From Prorocentrum cordatum (taxonomy: Eukaryota > Sar > Dinophyceae > Prorocentrales > Prorocentraceae), in the NCBI GenBank assembly GCA_963575745.1, contig CAUYUJ010018560.1, forward strand, positions 761,110 to 825,109: 64,000 nucleotides of DNA, given 5' to 3'. This document shows, piece by piece, positions 51,706-62,949 of the stretch. A model generated the notes under the pieces. It was not told where the DNA came from. It worked only from the letters and a program-made list of their open reading frames with translations, and made no database searches. Every line of letters begins with the position of its first letter. The first letter of the stretch is position 1. Made by a program: the position numbers and the translations under genes.

Positions 51706-53599
51706 TCAGACTGGGCCATGCCGGCGCCCCTCGGTGATCCTGCATGTCCAGCAGCAGTGCCAGCCCTCCCCCGTATCCAACGGCGCGCGGGGGCGGTCGC
51801 AGCGCGTCGCCCAGCGCGGCCGGGCCGCGTTTAGGTCGCGCCCGAGCCTCCTGGATACCTTATCCGGATACTCGTCGATCAACAGGCATTGGGCCAGGGT
51901 TGCAGGCGCCTCCTCGTCGCGCGGCTCCTCCTCGGCCTGCTCGTCGGGGCTGGCGGGCACCTCTTCTGGGGGCCTGGGCGGCGCTGCTAACGCGGGCTCG
52001 CAGTCGCCGCCCCGCGAAGCTGTCCCATCGGGTGACTGCGCCGCCAACATCGCCTTGACATCCGTCATCTCGAACTTCGGGATCGGGCATCTGCGCGGGC
52101 CGGACGGGGGGCCTCGTCGGGCGCCAGCGGGGGGGGCCCTTCTCGGCGGCGGCTGGAACTCGCCCCGAACGCGGCCCATATGATATCGGGGCCGCCTTGG
52201 CCGGAGGGCCGCCCCGCTCCGAGGCCTCAGCCTGCGGCCCGCTCCCTGCTGGAGCGCCCGCCTGCGGCGGCGGCGCCGCCCCCCTCTCCTGGGGGTCGCC
52301 CTCCTCCTGCCGCGACGGCAGCATCCCGCGCTTCTCCGGGTCGGCTTTCCTAGAGGCGGCCACCTGCCCGAGGGTCCTCCTGGCATTCTCGGCGCGCTCT
52401 CAGCGGCGCCAGCAGGCGCGCCCATGCCGCGCCCTCGCGGCCGATCGAACACACCGCTGCCTTCTGCCGCTGGCGCGCCCCAGGTGCATTCGAGGTGCGC
52501 CATGGCCTTCTCGGAGATCATAGCATCTGCCAGCTGCGGCGGGGCCGCCCGGGCCGCCCAGCCGACCGAAACATCCCCCGCGTTCCATCGGCGACGGCCC
52601 TGTGGAAAGCCGCGGGCGCGCCCTCCGTCAGCCACCAGACATCCTGAGCTCCCAGCCGACAAACGCTCGGCAGATTCTCGCGCGAATCCACGACAAGGAT
52701 GCGATCGCCTCGCGCCCCCCTCGCTGAGACCCCGCTGAGACCCCTCTCAGGCCAGGCGCTGGGCCCCCCGAGGAGTAGACGACCCCCGTGGATCCTCCCG
52801 CATTCGGGCGCCAGTGTCCGCAGGGCCGGTCGCCTCCTGGACCTCCTCGCCCGGCGGTTCGCGGATCCAGCACCAGCTCTCCTTACCTGCTTTGCAGGCG
52901 GACTGCCTCTGCGCTCACCTTGCCCAGGAAAGAGCGCATGCTCGTCGTTCGGCGTGCTCCTGGCCCAGGCTCGCGGGCCCTCCTCCTCCTCTCCTCCTCC
53001 CCCTCCTCCTCCCCCTCCTCCTCCTCCTCCGCCTCCTCCTCCTGCTCCTCCTCCTCCTCCACTTCCAGCACCACTCCACAGTGCCGCGCCGCAGCGTCGC
53101 CCAGCTCCGCGCGGCGCACCTCCACCCCCTCCCAGCTGTAGCCATTGCCCCTGAGCGTCGCGCATGCCAGGCCTACCCTGGCGGCTCACAGAGCGTCTGG
53201 GATCGCCGCCGCCGCTCCCGCTCGGATGACGAACTCCGCCCGGCGCCTTCCTTCCTCGCCATTGTCGCGCGGGAGGCTGGCCGCCGCGAAGTCGGCCTGC
53301 CCCGCCGACATGGCCCTCCACTCCACGACCCCTGGCGGCCACGGGGAGCGCCCTGGGGAGGGGCTGCCCGCTGCCCTGCGCATCCACGCGACAGTCCCTC
53401 GCCTGGCCCCTGCCCTGCAGAGCGCCCCCGGCGCTCCGCGCCACTCCGCGACCGCGACGGCCTCGCCCGGCGCCATCTTGAGCCCCCTTGCGCGGCGGGG
53501 CCCCCATCCGAGCCGCTGCCGGCCGCTGGGCCACGCGCGCGCCCTCGTCGCTCTGGCCATGCCAGATCAGCGCCCGACGCAGCTGGCCCCTCGAGGTGG
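51706..53599 (-). other. Uncharacterised 3' part of the second retroelement
   Basis: Long open frames (51706-52662 and the continuation of 52518-53966) are Arg/Gly/Ala-rich and GC-biased. The most protein-like piece is IPKFEMTDVKAMLAAQSPDG with TLAQCLLIDEYPDKVSRRLG at 52.1-51.85 kb. A TCC microsatellite lies at 52980-53060. No recombinase or integrase motif is visible. Confidence 0.3.
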
Positions 53600-54398
53600 C
53601 GCGCCCAGCTCTCATTCGGCAGACGACCTCTAGGCCCTTCTCCTCCGCGAACTCCTTGGCCCACCCTTCCTCTACCCTGGAGAAGGCATCCGCGGCGACG
53701 TTGCGGCGCGCGCGGAAGTTGGCGCTCGCGACCTCCAAGCAGGTAGCCGCCGCGATCAAGAAGCTGGCGCAGCGGTTCCGCTCTCGCCGATTATGCGGCC
53801 AGCGGCGCACGCTGCAGTTGTCCATGCCATGCATCAGCGCGCCCCGGGCCCGCCAACCCTCTGCCCCAGCCTTAGCCGCGAAGGTGGCCATATTCATAGA
53901 TATCTGCGATCGCGATGATGACCCCCGCTTCCTCCTCAACTCCCACGGCCCCCCGCGCGCGCCCATGACAACGGGGGGCGGAGCGGGGGGCGCACTCGGA
54001 GTTGACCCAGCCCACGGCCGCGACGCGCTCCAGCGCGGCGCCCCAGGCCACCCAGATGACGCGATAGTGGGCCCCCGGCAGCGCCAGGCGCTCGTTGATC
54101 GTCAGCAGCCCCGATAGAGCGCCGACGAGCCGAGTCTTCCACTTGGGGCGATCCACTGCCAGCACTCGCGCTACCTTCGTGGCTTGCCAGGAGTCGGCCC
54201 AGGTCAACGGGCCCTTGGCGCCCCTCTCTGCGGGCCCTGCCAGGCGCCTCGGCAGACCCCTCATCGATGCGTCCGCGGTGCCCGCCAGGCACCTCGTGGC
54301 CAGCATGAGCAGGCTACAATACAGCTGGTTGCCTCTGTAGACCCCCAGGAAATTCTTTACGCTTCGCGTATCCCCACCAGCCCATCTCACAGCAGCAA
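53600..54398 (-). pseudogene. RNase H-like region of the second retroelement
   Basis: Frame one: VRWAGGDTRSVKNFLGVYRG, LYCSLLMLATRCLAGTA, HYRVIWVAWGAALERVAAVG. Frame two: LMHGMDNCSVRRWPHNRRER (an Asp of the D-N type) and NFRARRNVAADAFSRVEEGW, matching the N-x2-AD-x-[LF]SR end of RNase H domains in DIRS- and gypsy-like elements. One frame break at about 53.9 kb. Confidence 0.5.
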
Positions 54399-55563
54399 CT
54401 CTCGCGAAGCATGTCGACAGTTGTGTTTTTTCAGGCGCGTGTCCGCTGGGCTCCGTATATCTCCCCTGCCCCTCCTTCCTCCCGCCTCCTTGCGAATCCT
54501 CCTTGTGGGGGGGGGGGCGGGAGAAGGGCGAGGCGGAGGAGGAGGGAGAGAAAGCGCTCCTCGTGATTTGAGTCGTTTGGGGGTTCTCGTCCTGGTGTGA
54601 GTCGTTCGGGCCCTTCTTCCTGGTGTGAGTCGTTCGGGCTCTTCGTGGTGTGAGTCGTTCGGGCTCTTCGTCCTGGTGTGAGTCGTTCGGGCTTCTCGTG
54701 GTGTGAGTTGTTCGGGCCCCTCATCCTGGTGTGAGTCGTTCGGGCCCCTCCTCCTGGTGTGACTCGTTCGGGCTCCTCGTGGTGTGAGTCGTTCGGGGCC
54801 CGCGTCGTGGTGTGAGTCGTTCGGGCTCCTCGTGGTGTGAGTCGTTCGGGCGCCTCGTCCTGGTGTGAGTCGTTCGGGCCCCTCCTTGTGGTGTGAGTCG
54901 TTCGGGCTCTTCGTGGTGTGAGTCGTTCGGGCCCCTCGTCCTGGTGTGAGTCGTTCGGGCTCCTCGTGGGGCCTCTTGGGGGCCTCTTGGAGCCTCTTGG
55001 GGGCCTCTTGGGGGCCTCTTGGGGGCCTCTTGGGGGCCTCGTGGGGCCCTTGGGGGCCTCTTGGGGGCCTCTTGGGGGCCTCGTGGGGCCTCTTGGGGGC
55101 CTCTTGGGGGCCTCTTGGAGGCCTCTTGGGAGCCTCCTGGGGGCCTCTTGGGGCCATCTCGGGGCTTCTTGCGACCTCCTCAGAAGCGCAAATGAGCGCT
55201 GCCCCCTGAGAAAGACAAAATGAGCCCAAAACCTTCGTAAAATCAATGATTCTGCTAGGAGGGAAGATAAGCGCGGCCCCCTCAGAAGGCCAAAATGGGC
55301 CCCAAGCCGTAGTAAGGTCAATGATTTTTGCTTCACAGAAGAGGAGGGGGGTTACAAGAGCGCCCCCCCGTCGGGGCCAGAATCCTCGTGAGGGTCGTCG
55401 TCTTTTGGCCCTCCCAGGCGTCGAAAAAGACCTCCCTGACCACCCGCGGGACTCCCTGTCCAGGCCCAGGGGGAGGGGGGAGGGGGAAGGGCAAACCCCT
55501 CCCCGAAGGGGAAGAAAGGGGGTTGGGGGGTTGAGGACAGAAGGGGCTCTCTAAACCACTCAC
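54399..55563 (-). other. Intron-like, repeat-filled insertion between RT and RNase H
   Basis: The upstream edge reads TTTGGGC|GTGAGTGG and the downstream edge gcgagag|TT. Joining them gives a complete Leu codon and keeps the protein-like frame, so it has the properties of a spliced intron. Inside are a short-period GTGTGAGTCGTTCGGGC array (54575-54965), a CCTCTTGGGGG array (54960-55170), two copies of a roughly 76-bp unit (55208 and 55284), and a block at 55440-55530 related in inverted orientation to 8125-8190. Confidence 0.5.
54575..55170. repeat. Two adjacent minisatellites
   Basis: GTGTGAGTCGTTCGGGC with short variable linkers (TCTTCGTCCTG, CCCCTCGTCCTG) repeats about 17 times, then CCTCTTGGGGG repeats about 15 times. 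The open frames across them, on either strand, are artefacts. Confidence 0.85.
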
Positions 55564-56640
55564 GCCCAAAGGGCTGGTGGGATTCCAAAGGACATTCTAT
55601 ATTCTGCCGGCCGCAGTACAGGGATGGGTCCGCCAAGAGGTGCGCCGCCATCTCGATCTTGGCGGCTGGCATCTCGATCATACCCTCGGTGGCACAGCAA
55701 AGGAGGCCCCAACATATCTTCTCGGCCTCCCAGCCTCCTGCCTCCAAGTTCTTCTCCTCGTTGATCGCGTCCTCCCCGAGACATGTCCGGATGCCCTCCA
55801 GCGCGGTGGCGCCGCTCTGCGTTCGCGGGCGCCGATGTCTGGCTCCGCGGGGACCTGGCCCCCCATCAGGAACGAGCTTTGGAAGGAAACGGCGTCGTCC
55901 CATCCGGCGCCCGCTGGCCGATGGGCCGCATGGTCGCACTTGGCCACCCGGGCCGATATCATCCACTCGCCAGGGCTGCCTGTCCACCCGAACGCGCGAA
56001 CCATGCAGACAGCTGCGATGAGCGCTGCTACCCCCCACTGGCCCCCCTCGAGGTTAGCGCCGCATATGCATGCATCCACCTCGCGCATCACCGCCCAGCG
56101 GAACGCGTCCTTGACGTCCTTCTTGGCTAGGTAGCGCTCAACGCCCAGTAGCCAGGCCTGCCACCGTAGGATAATGCGCGCCATGTCCGCATCATGCCTC
56201 GGCTGATCTGCAGGGGGGTGATCCGCCTTCGGGCAGCTCTCATTGGGGACGGTGCCGCCCCATATCAGGCTGCTCTTGTCGCTTATAGCGCGGCCAGAGT
56301 TCTGCGCCATCGGGGCGCTGACTACTCTGCTGAGCAAGTGCGCGTGGACGCCCGTGCACAGTGTGTCCCGGCCCTTGGCCGCGTCTTTCCACCGAACGCT
56401 CATAACCTCGCCGAGGTGGCCCGAGGTGCTGGGGTGCGCCAGGGCCATGAGACGTTCCGGCGCGCCCCTGAACCTCGTCGTCGCACGCTCTCCAGCCACC
56501 TTCCGAGCGTGCTCCAGGAGTGCCCCACCCACCGGCGGCTCCAGATTCTGATCGAAAATGCCCCTCAGGCGGGAGCCGCGCCCCTCGCACCATATCCCAC
56601 GCAGCGCCGCGGTGGCTTTTGCGCGGGGGCCCGCCTTCAC
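55564..56640 (-). pseudogene. Reverse transcriptase of the second retroelement
   Basis: Motif A is YLAKKDVKDAFRWAVMREVD (catalytic Asp in KKDVKDAF), motif B region RAFGWTGSPGEWM and motif C GAGWDDAVSFQSSF (D-D intact). After a frame change at about 55.8 kb the thumb-like part reads KIEMAAHLLADPSLYCGRQ and ECPLESHQPFG. The frame meets a GTGAGT at 55563. Confidence 0.6.
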
Positions 56641-57188
56641 GAGCGTTGAGTCCCCCAGCTCCAGGTCCCCGCTGTCGCGTCTTCGGGCTTGGGGAGGTCT
56701 GGCGGGCGCCTGCTGCCCTCGCCTCCTCGCCTCCTCCCTCGACCTCTCCTGCCCTCGCGGTCGCCTCGTTGCCGCTGCCAGCCTCCTCGCGCTGGCGCCC
56801 CTCCCCCCTCCGAACTGGCCATATTATGCTTGACCTCCCTTGCAGGCCGCCCTGGCCAGAATCCTGCGCCGCCTGCGCCGCGGGATCAAAAAATCTCGCG
56901 CGAGTGAGTCTCGCCCCTCCTCGCGGCGGTGCCTCGCCCTGGGCCGCGCCGCGCGCGCGGCCCACGCTGCAGCGCGAGCTGAGGCCTGGGTGAGGTCGCA
57001 CGACGTCGCGGCGACGCGCGCGGGCATGAGGCGAAGCCTTCCCGCCGCGCCGCGCAGGTTGAGGGCGCGCTGGCCCGGGCGCGCCGGCTGCCGCTGGGGC
57101 CCCGCTAGCAACCGATCCAGCTGCTTCCAGGCCGCGGAGAGACAAGGGTTCTCGGCCGAGTACCTCCTTTTTGCTGCAATCCTCTCCG

Positions 57189-58099
57189 TCACGATATGCT
57201 TGGCCAGTGCAGGGAACAGCCCGCCCTCCTTCTCGACCTGGGACGGGTCGACTCCCAGGGACTCGTCGAGGGCCACGAACGCGCGGGAAAACGCGCAGGG
57301 CCCGCTGATCCCAGGCCGCCAGCGCCGCTAGCGCCAGGAGGACACGCCTGTCCATTCTCCCGCGCAGGCCCTGCCCGCGCTGCAAGCCGATCTTGATCGC
57401 GGAGCCGCCCTTCTGCGCGATCGCCTGGGAGATCCGAGCTTCGCCTGCGGAGATCTCCAGGAAGTCCAGGCGCGCGACCCGCTTCGGGGGCCTTGCCGCC
57501 TGCGGCCTGGCCCCCACTCTTTGATCTCAGCCCCGCGGAGGCGAGCCGGCGCGTCGCCTGCCTCGGCGCCCCCCCGCCCGCCATCCCCCTCGACCCCCCC
57601 TGCCGCGGCCATCTCCCAGAAGAGGGCGGAGTTGGCGAGCGCCTCCTCGCTCGGGTGCCCAGCCAGCAAGCCGGGCGCGGCCTCCAGGGGGCCGCAATCC
57701 CCGCCGCCCCCGCGCGGCGTTGACGCGCGAGCACTCCCGGGCGCGCCGGCGGGGACCTGGTCGCGAGCGCCAGCTCGAGCGGCGCCTCCCAGGCCAGCGC
57801 GGGGAGCTCCTGGATGTCGATGCCCGCCCAATACAGCTGGCCGAGCACTGTCGAACTCGGCGCCGCCAGCGCCTGCGCGTGCCTCCAGCGCGCCACGACC
57901 CATGGGATGTCTGCCTCCTGGCGGGCGAACTCCGAGCCGATGATGAGCTCGACCGCCGCCCTGCCGCAGAAGTCCACGCGGGCGACCCCCAGGGCCGGGT
58001 GGCGCGGTAGGGCTGGCGGGAGCGCAGCGGACCATGTAGGTGGGGTCGCAGCAAAAGATGCGAAGGTCTGCTTCCGCCTGGGCGAGTGCCCCTGGCGCC
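57189..58099 (-). pseudogene. Pol N-terminal region with methyltransferase-like motifs
   Basis: Upstream a frame reads GRAAVELIIGSEFARQEADI and GQLYWAGIDIQELPALAWE. At 57.5 kb another frame reads RLDFLEISAGEARISQAIAQ, like SAM-binding motif I (hydrophobic strand, then a Gly-containing turn). About 200 bp on, a third frame reads GISGPCAFSRAFVALDESLG, like the Pro-Cys motif IV of cytosine-C5 methyltransferases, then KHIVTERIAAKRRYSAENPC. The frames differ, so any enzyme is broken. Confidence 0.35.
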
Positions 58100-58943
58100 T
58101 CACTCAGGGCCCCCTTCCACGGCCCATGGGGTTGTGATTGGCAGCTCCCCCCACAACCTCAGACCCTCCTCTTGGACCTCGATCGACGAAGGCCAGCCTC
58201 CAGGCGGACTCAAGTTGTTGCCGATCATGGCAGCCGCGCCGCGTTTATCACGGCACGCACGCGCAGCTCGACCTCGGGCGGTTCGGGGGGGCCGCGAGCT
58301 GGACTCCGTCGAAGGATGCCACTGTCTCGGCGCCCAAGCCGAGCTTGACCCGGCAACCATTCGAATCCGACCATGGCCCATTTGCCTTGTTCTGGCCCAT
58401 CGTCCGCACCCCAAATACATGGGGCCCCTTTGGGTCTGGCCCACGGCAACCTCGCCCACCTTGCCTCGCTGGTGGAGGCGCCCCAGGAACACCTCTGCCG
58501 CCGCTTCCAGCTCCGGGCGCCCGAACTCGACAGCGAGAGCCGCCGGCGCCTCGACGTCGCACGTCTCGCTAGCTTCATTGGTGGCCCGCGCGCGGCCGCG
58601 CAAATAGCGGCTCGGAGGACCCGAGGTCACCGCCAAATGCTGCAGGCTCGGGCGTGCGTCGATCTCGTGCATGGACTCCTTGCGCCTGGCGAGCTCGGGC
58701 GTCGACTCGGGCAGCGGCGCCGTCTGCCGCTCAGCCCAGCGGCGGTTGGCCCGCCGCTTGGCGTCGGAGCCCTGCATGGCGAGGTCGCCCCGTCCTGGTT
58801 CCTGCAGTCCATTCCGAGTCTCCTCCACCTTGCCCGCGTGCTGGCTGGCGTTCGCATCGTGGTCCTGCTCGTGGCGGGCGCCCCCCGCGTCTCCGCCCTC
58901 GGCGAGCGCCTCCTCTCGAGTGGGTCGACCCTTCGCCTCCTCC
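58100..58943 (-). pseudogene. Uncharacterised polar region of the second retroelement
   Basis: A long frame continuing up to 59317 contains DAKRRANRRWAERQTAPLPE, VEFGRPELEAAAEVFLGRLH and GQTQRGPMYLGCGRWARTRQ. Its place between gag-like and pol-like parts suggests a linker or protease, but no D-[ST]-G is visible. Confidence 0.3.
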
Positions 58944-60229
58944 TCAGCAGTGCACCCCCCAGACTTCTCGCCGTTGCCTTTCGGCCCAGTCTGGAGAGGC
59001 TGGCCAGGGGCAGCAGGGCCGGCCTGCTCGCCCGCCCTTCCGGGCGCCTCCGCTGCCTCGCGCTCCTTGCCGAGCGCGTTGGGCCGCTTGTCGGCTTCCT
59101 CGTTCGCCCCGATCTTCGGGCCGCCCTTGGGGCCCCCGCGCCCGGTGAGCTGCGTCTGCGCGGGCCCGTCCAACAGGCCCATCTTGTCGATCGGCTCGCG
59201 CGAGCGCGGGCAAGCGGCGACCCGACGCAGGACGACCCGACGCAGGAAGCTGCGGGCCGGGGCGCGCCGCGGACGAGCGCGGCGACATCTGCCACTGGGG
59301 CCCCTGCAGCTTGCCATGGTGCCTGACCTTGGTGCCCGTCGTGGAGAACTGGTCCGGGTCGTTGGGGAAGTAGGCGCGCGGCGCGTTCAGCCGCGGGGAA
59401 GGATCGCCCGCGCCCCGAGGGGGAGCGCATGCGAAGCGCATCTTGCCCCACGTCGGGTTGTCATCGCCCGCGAGCTCCAGCATTCGGGCCCGCGCCATCC
59501 TCGGCCCCTCGCACCACTTACCCCGCAGCTCGCACCAGACGTCGAAGATCATCTCGGGCGGCCGCACGTAGTCGGCCTCGTCGTGGAGCCTCAGGAGAGC
59601 CTCGGCGGCCTCCACCTGCTGCTCGTAGTCCTCATGTCCGAAGAAGCAGGACTAGACCCAGGCATCGCGCTTGGCGTTCTGGAACCACTGGGCCACCGTC
59701 GCGGCGCGCCTCAGTCCGGGCTCCAGCCTGTAATCCTTGGGCGGAACGACATTGCCCATGTCTGCCTCCGACGTATTCGGGAAGTTGGCGCAAGCGAGGC
59801 AGCTGTCTGGCAAGTGGAGCGGCGTCGCCCTCCACGCTGGAGAGCCGCGTAGCCATAGACGATGGCATTGATGATGTTCGAAAGGAAATTGACGGACCGA
59901 AGCAAAGGCCTGGAGTTCTGGCCGACAGACCGCAGCCCGCGGAACGCGCCCTTGCCCAGGAGGGCTGGGGTCGGCGATGACGCGAAGTCATCGCATCCGC
60001 GAGCCACGTGCGCCAGCTGCTCCTCGATGCGCCCGACGCTCGCCAGCGCCCCCTTGGCCGTGCCACTGGACTCCTCGGAATGTTGGTTGGCTCGCCCCAG
60101 CTCCCTGACTAAGTTCTGCAGCCTCATGCCCGACTCAGTCTCGGGAAGGCGGGGCGATCGCGTCCTTTCTTCCGCGGGCGTGGCGGAGGCGCCTGCGCGT
60201 CGTTCTCTCGGCCGCGCGGCGGACTCCAC
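58944..60229 (-). pseudogene. Gag-like region of the second retroelement
   Basis: The first part is LQNLVRELGRANQHSEESSG and FLSNIINAIVYGYAALQ. After a frame change comes MGNVVPPKDYRLEPGLRRAA, then a TAG inside AKRDAWV-stop-SCFFGHE, then VEAAEALLRLHDEADYVRPP and MIFDVWCELRGKWCEGPRMA. The helical composition and position before RT suggest gag; no knuckle is seen. Confidence 0.4.
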
Positions 60230-61779
60230 AAATCGCGGCGCCCCTGCGATTGCCCCCGGAGCGTTGGAGCTCGCTCCTCCTGACCCGCAGAACGCGGCCG
60301 GGTCGATCCTCGGCGTTTGCCTGGCGAGCCGGGGGCCTCCTACCGAAGTCTATAAGTCCCAGCCCCGGCGAGGCGCCAACCAAGGGCGGCGGCCTCGCAG
60401 GGGGGGGGGGGGGGGGGGGCGCCCCCCCGCTGCAAGAGTCGGCGGGGGCCCTCCTGCGCGAGGGCATGTTTTTTCCATCGCGGCCGAGGCCTTGCAAAGC
60501 GGCGGCGCCCCTCCTGCTGGCGGCGCCACCTCTCCGCCGAGCTCCTCGCGCCGCGCGGCTTGGCAGCCGCGCGGCAGGCTGGGCCCGACCTCGCCGGCCG
60601 CGCCGTCACGCATGGCGCCAACTGGCCGGGAACTCGCGGTGGCCCGCGCCGCCCTCCGCCGCCGCGGCCCGGCGAGCTCCCCCGTCGGACTGGCCGTCCG
60701 CCCTCTTGGACAAGCAGCTCGAGATGGGGGCGGCGCGCAGATCTCCTCGGCGCTGCCCCTCATCCTGCTCGCGCGCTTTCTCGAGTCTCTCGTCGAGGTC
60801 GCCCCGCGCGCCCTTCCTGAGTGAAGTAGCGTTGCTGCTCCTGGATCTGGACCCCCGTGCCAGGCGCGAAGCGCCTGCCCCGCTCCCGGACGACAGCCGC
60901 TGCCGACGTCGGGCCGAAGCTGTCGCCTCGATAGTTGGCGCCGCCCGCGTGGTCTGACGGCCGCATTGCCGCCCCGACTCTCCAACAGATAGGCGGGGGC
61001 TGAGGGCCGATGAACTCGCCGAGACACTCGTGGCGGGGCGCTGGGGGGGCCCGTCCTGGATGGAGAAAACGGCGTTCAGCCCGATCGCCTCCGCGTTCGC
61101 CCCGGGGCCGCCTTCTGCGGCGCCCTTGGACGGGCCGACGACGCGCGCGGAGAAGTCGCGGCAGGCGCCCCAGGCAGCGCCCGCTCCAGCCAGGAGGTCG
61201 CGCACACGCAGCAGCCGAGCAGCATCGGCTGGCACCTTGGCCCCGCCGGCGGGCGCCGCTCCCTCGGCCCCTCCGCCTCCGGCGCGCGGCCCTGGGGCTC
61301 GGCGCCCGGGCTGCCCCTCCCCTCTGGCCGCGGCGCCGCGGGGCGGCCGCGCCGCGGCGCCGATCAGAGAGGGGATCCGCCCTTCTCCGCGGCCCTCTCG
61401 CGGAAGCAGCAGGCGCGAGAGCGCCCCCTCCGCGCAGCCCGGGCGTCGCAAAGCTGGGCGTGGAAAGGGCGAGCGCTGACAGCGCGCTCGCCGCCCACCT
61501 CCAGCGCTTCGCGGGCGCCTGAGACGGCGGCGCCCTCGACCAGCATCGCGACAAGCCCCTGCTGGGCTGAGTCCCTGCCGCCACCCGCGCACGGCACCCG
61601 GGCGCAGCTGTGTGTCGCGCGCGCGACCCTGTCCGCCTCGCAGCGGTCTCGGGGTTCGGGCCCATCTCCTCTGCCTCGGCGGGGCCCTTCCCTGGGCGCG
61701 GGCGGCGCCGGCGCCGCGGCGCGCAGCGCCTGCGCGCGCGCCTGAGATGCCCGCCAAGGCAGCGACATGCCCATGAGCC

Positions 61780-62130
61780 GCGCACCCTGCATCCTATCCT
61801 CGCGCGCCCCGCTTGGGCGAGCTTGGCCAAGTCCGCCGCGCTGATCTGAGCGCCATGCTCGACCGCGCAGATGCAGCAGGCATGTGCGAGATTATTCTCG
61901 CACTCGGGGGTAGCGCAGTCCATTGCCGCGCACGGATGAACCGCGCCGACGCCGTCCTCGCCCCTGGAAGCCTCCAGGTCTGCCTTGTGATGACGATGGG
62001 AGCTGCCCTTGATCTCCCTGAAATGGTGGACGCACCCGCGGCGCGTCGCGTGACTGCCCTTGAGCGGCCCTTGCTCGAACCTCGCCGCCGAGCCACCTGA
62101 ACGGATGATGAGGTCCTTCGGCGTCATCTT
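61780..62130 (-). pseudogene. Cys/His-rich N-terminal part of the second retroelement
   Basis: The frame from MTPKDLIIRSGG reads RRGCVHHFREIKGSSHRHHK and VHPCAAMDCATPECENNLAH followed by ACCICAVEHGAQI. The many Cys and His suggest zinc binding. A TCC microsatellite (62136-62178) lies just upstream. From 61.78 to 60.3 kb the frames are Ala/Arg-rich with heavy GC bias and I cannot select one. Confidence 0.4.
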
Positions 62131-62305
62131 ATCTGGTCCTCCTCCTCCTCCTCCTCTTCCTCCTCCTCCTCCTCCTCTTGCCCGCGCCTCATTATTTGCG
62201 CGCTGCTCGTCGACCGCTGCGGCCTCCTCGGCCCCCTCCGCGTGCAAGAGCAGCTCCTGGGTTTCCTTCCAGCGCCACCTTCACGTCACGCCCTGACCTG
62301 CTGCC

Positions 62306-62895
62306 TTTGACGAATCCACGCGCCGCAGTCTTGACGTAGGCGCAATGGCCCTAGGCCGTGCGCAATAAGCACGATATGAACCCTATCATCGAGCCCTCGA
62401 TAGCGACCACTCCAACGCCCACAAGTCCCATGGCGACCCACTGTAGCTTGACCCAGTAGGCGCCCCAGAGGTAGTGAACCATGGCGACGACCATGTCCAT
62501 GAGGAAGGAAAGAACTGACGCAGCAAGGCCCCGAGAGCATGTCCGACACGTTCACCCAGCCACTTTAAAACTGCCCCGATCCATGTATTGACCACCGAGA
62601 TAGCGTCCACAGGCTGTCCCCTCGCCCTGTCGCGGAGTGGCTCACGGCGCGGCGGATCCTCAGGCGTCGCGCCTTGCCTTCCTGGCGGGGGGTCCTCGGG
62701 CGGCGGCGGGGGGGGCTGCGGCGGCTCCGCCTCCAGCCCTGGCTGCGGGGTTCGGGCGAAGCACCAGCTGCGTCTCGGAAACTCCCGCTGGGCGCTGTCC
62801 GAGTAGTGCTGGAAATAAGCAAGAATACGAACCATATCAATCATGTTACGAATAATGAGAGTACGAAGAATTAGTTTTACATCTAGTAATAGCAC
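62306..62895 (-). pseudogene. Membrane-protein-like remnant
   Basis: One frame reads SVVNTWIGAVLKWLGERVGH and then, in another frame, MDMVVAMVHYLWGAYWVKLQ, VAMGLVGVGVVAIEGSMIGF and SCLLRTA with a TAG. Two hydrophobic stretches of membrane length follow each other. A Pro-rich segment (62.7 kb) precedes them. The frame break and lack of homologues leave function open. Confidence 0.3.
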
Positions 62896-62949
62896 TCATA
62901 ATTATCCCAGTGCGAACCGACCAAGGAGTTGGAGCCGCTAGGAAAGCAG

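Larger units (their letters stand above)
51706..62247 (-). mobile_element. Second large retroelement (RT-RNase H type), degenerate
   Basis: A run of minus-strand frames in retroelement order: Cys/His-rich region (62.1 kb), gag-like segments (60.2-58.9 kb), polar region (58.1-59.3 kb), methyltransferase-like motifs (57.5-57.2 kb), RT (56.6-55.6 kb), RNase H-like (54.4-53.6 kb) and an uncharacterised C-terminal part. No LTRs or integrase are found. The DIRS-like class fits the RT plus N-x2-AD-x-SR RNase H pattern, but I see no tyrosine recombinase. Frame breaks and an in-frame TAG in gag show it is dead. The outer limits are only the extent of protein-like frames. Confidence 0.55.

Noticed and set aside
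51706-53966. Tyrosine recombinase expected for a DIRS-type element
   Set aside because: No R...HxxR...Y pattern could be found, so the DIRS assignment is left open.
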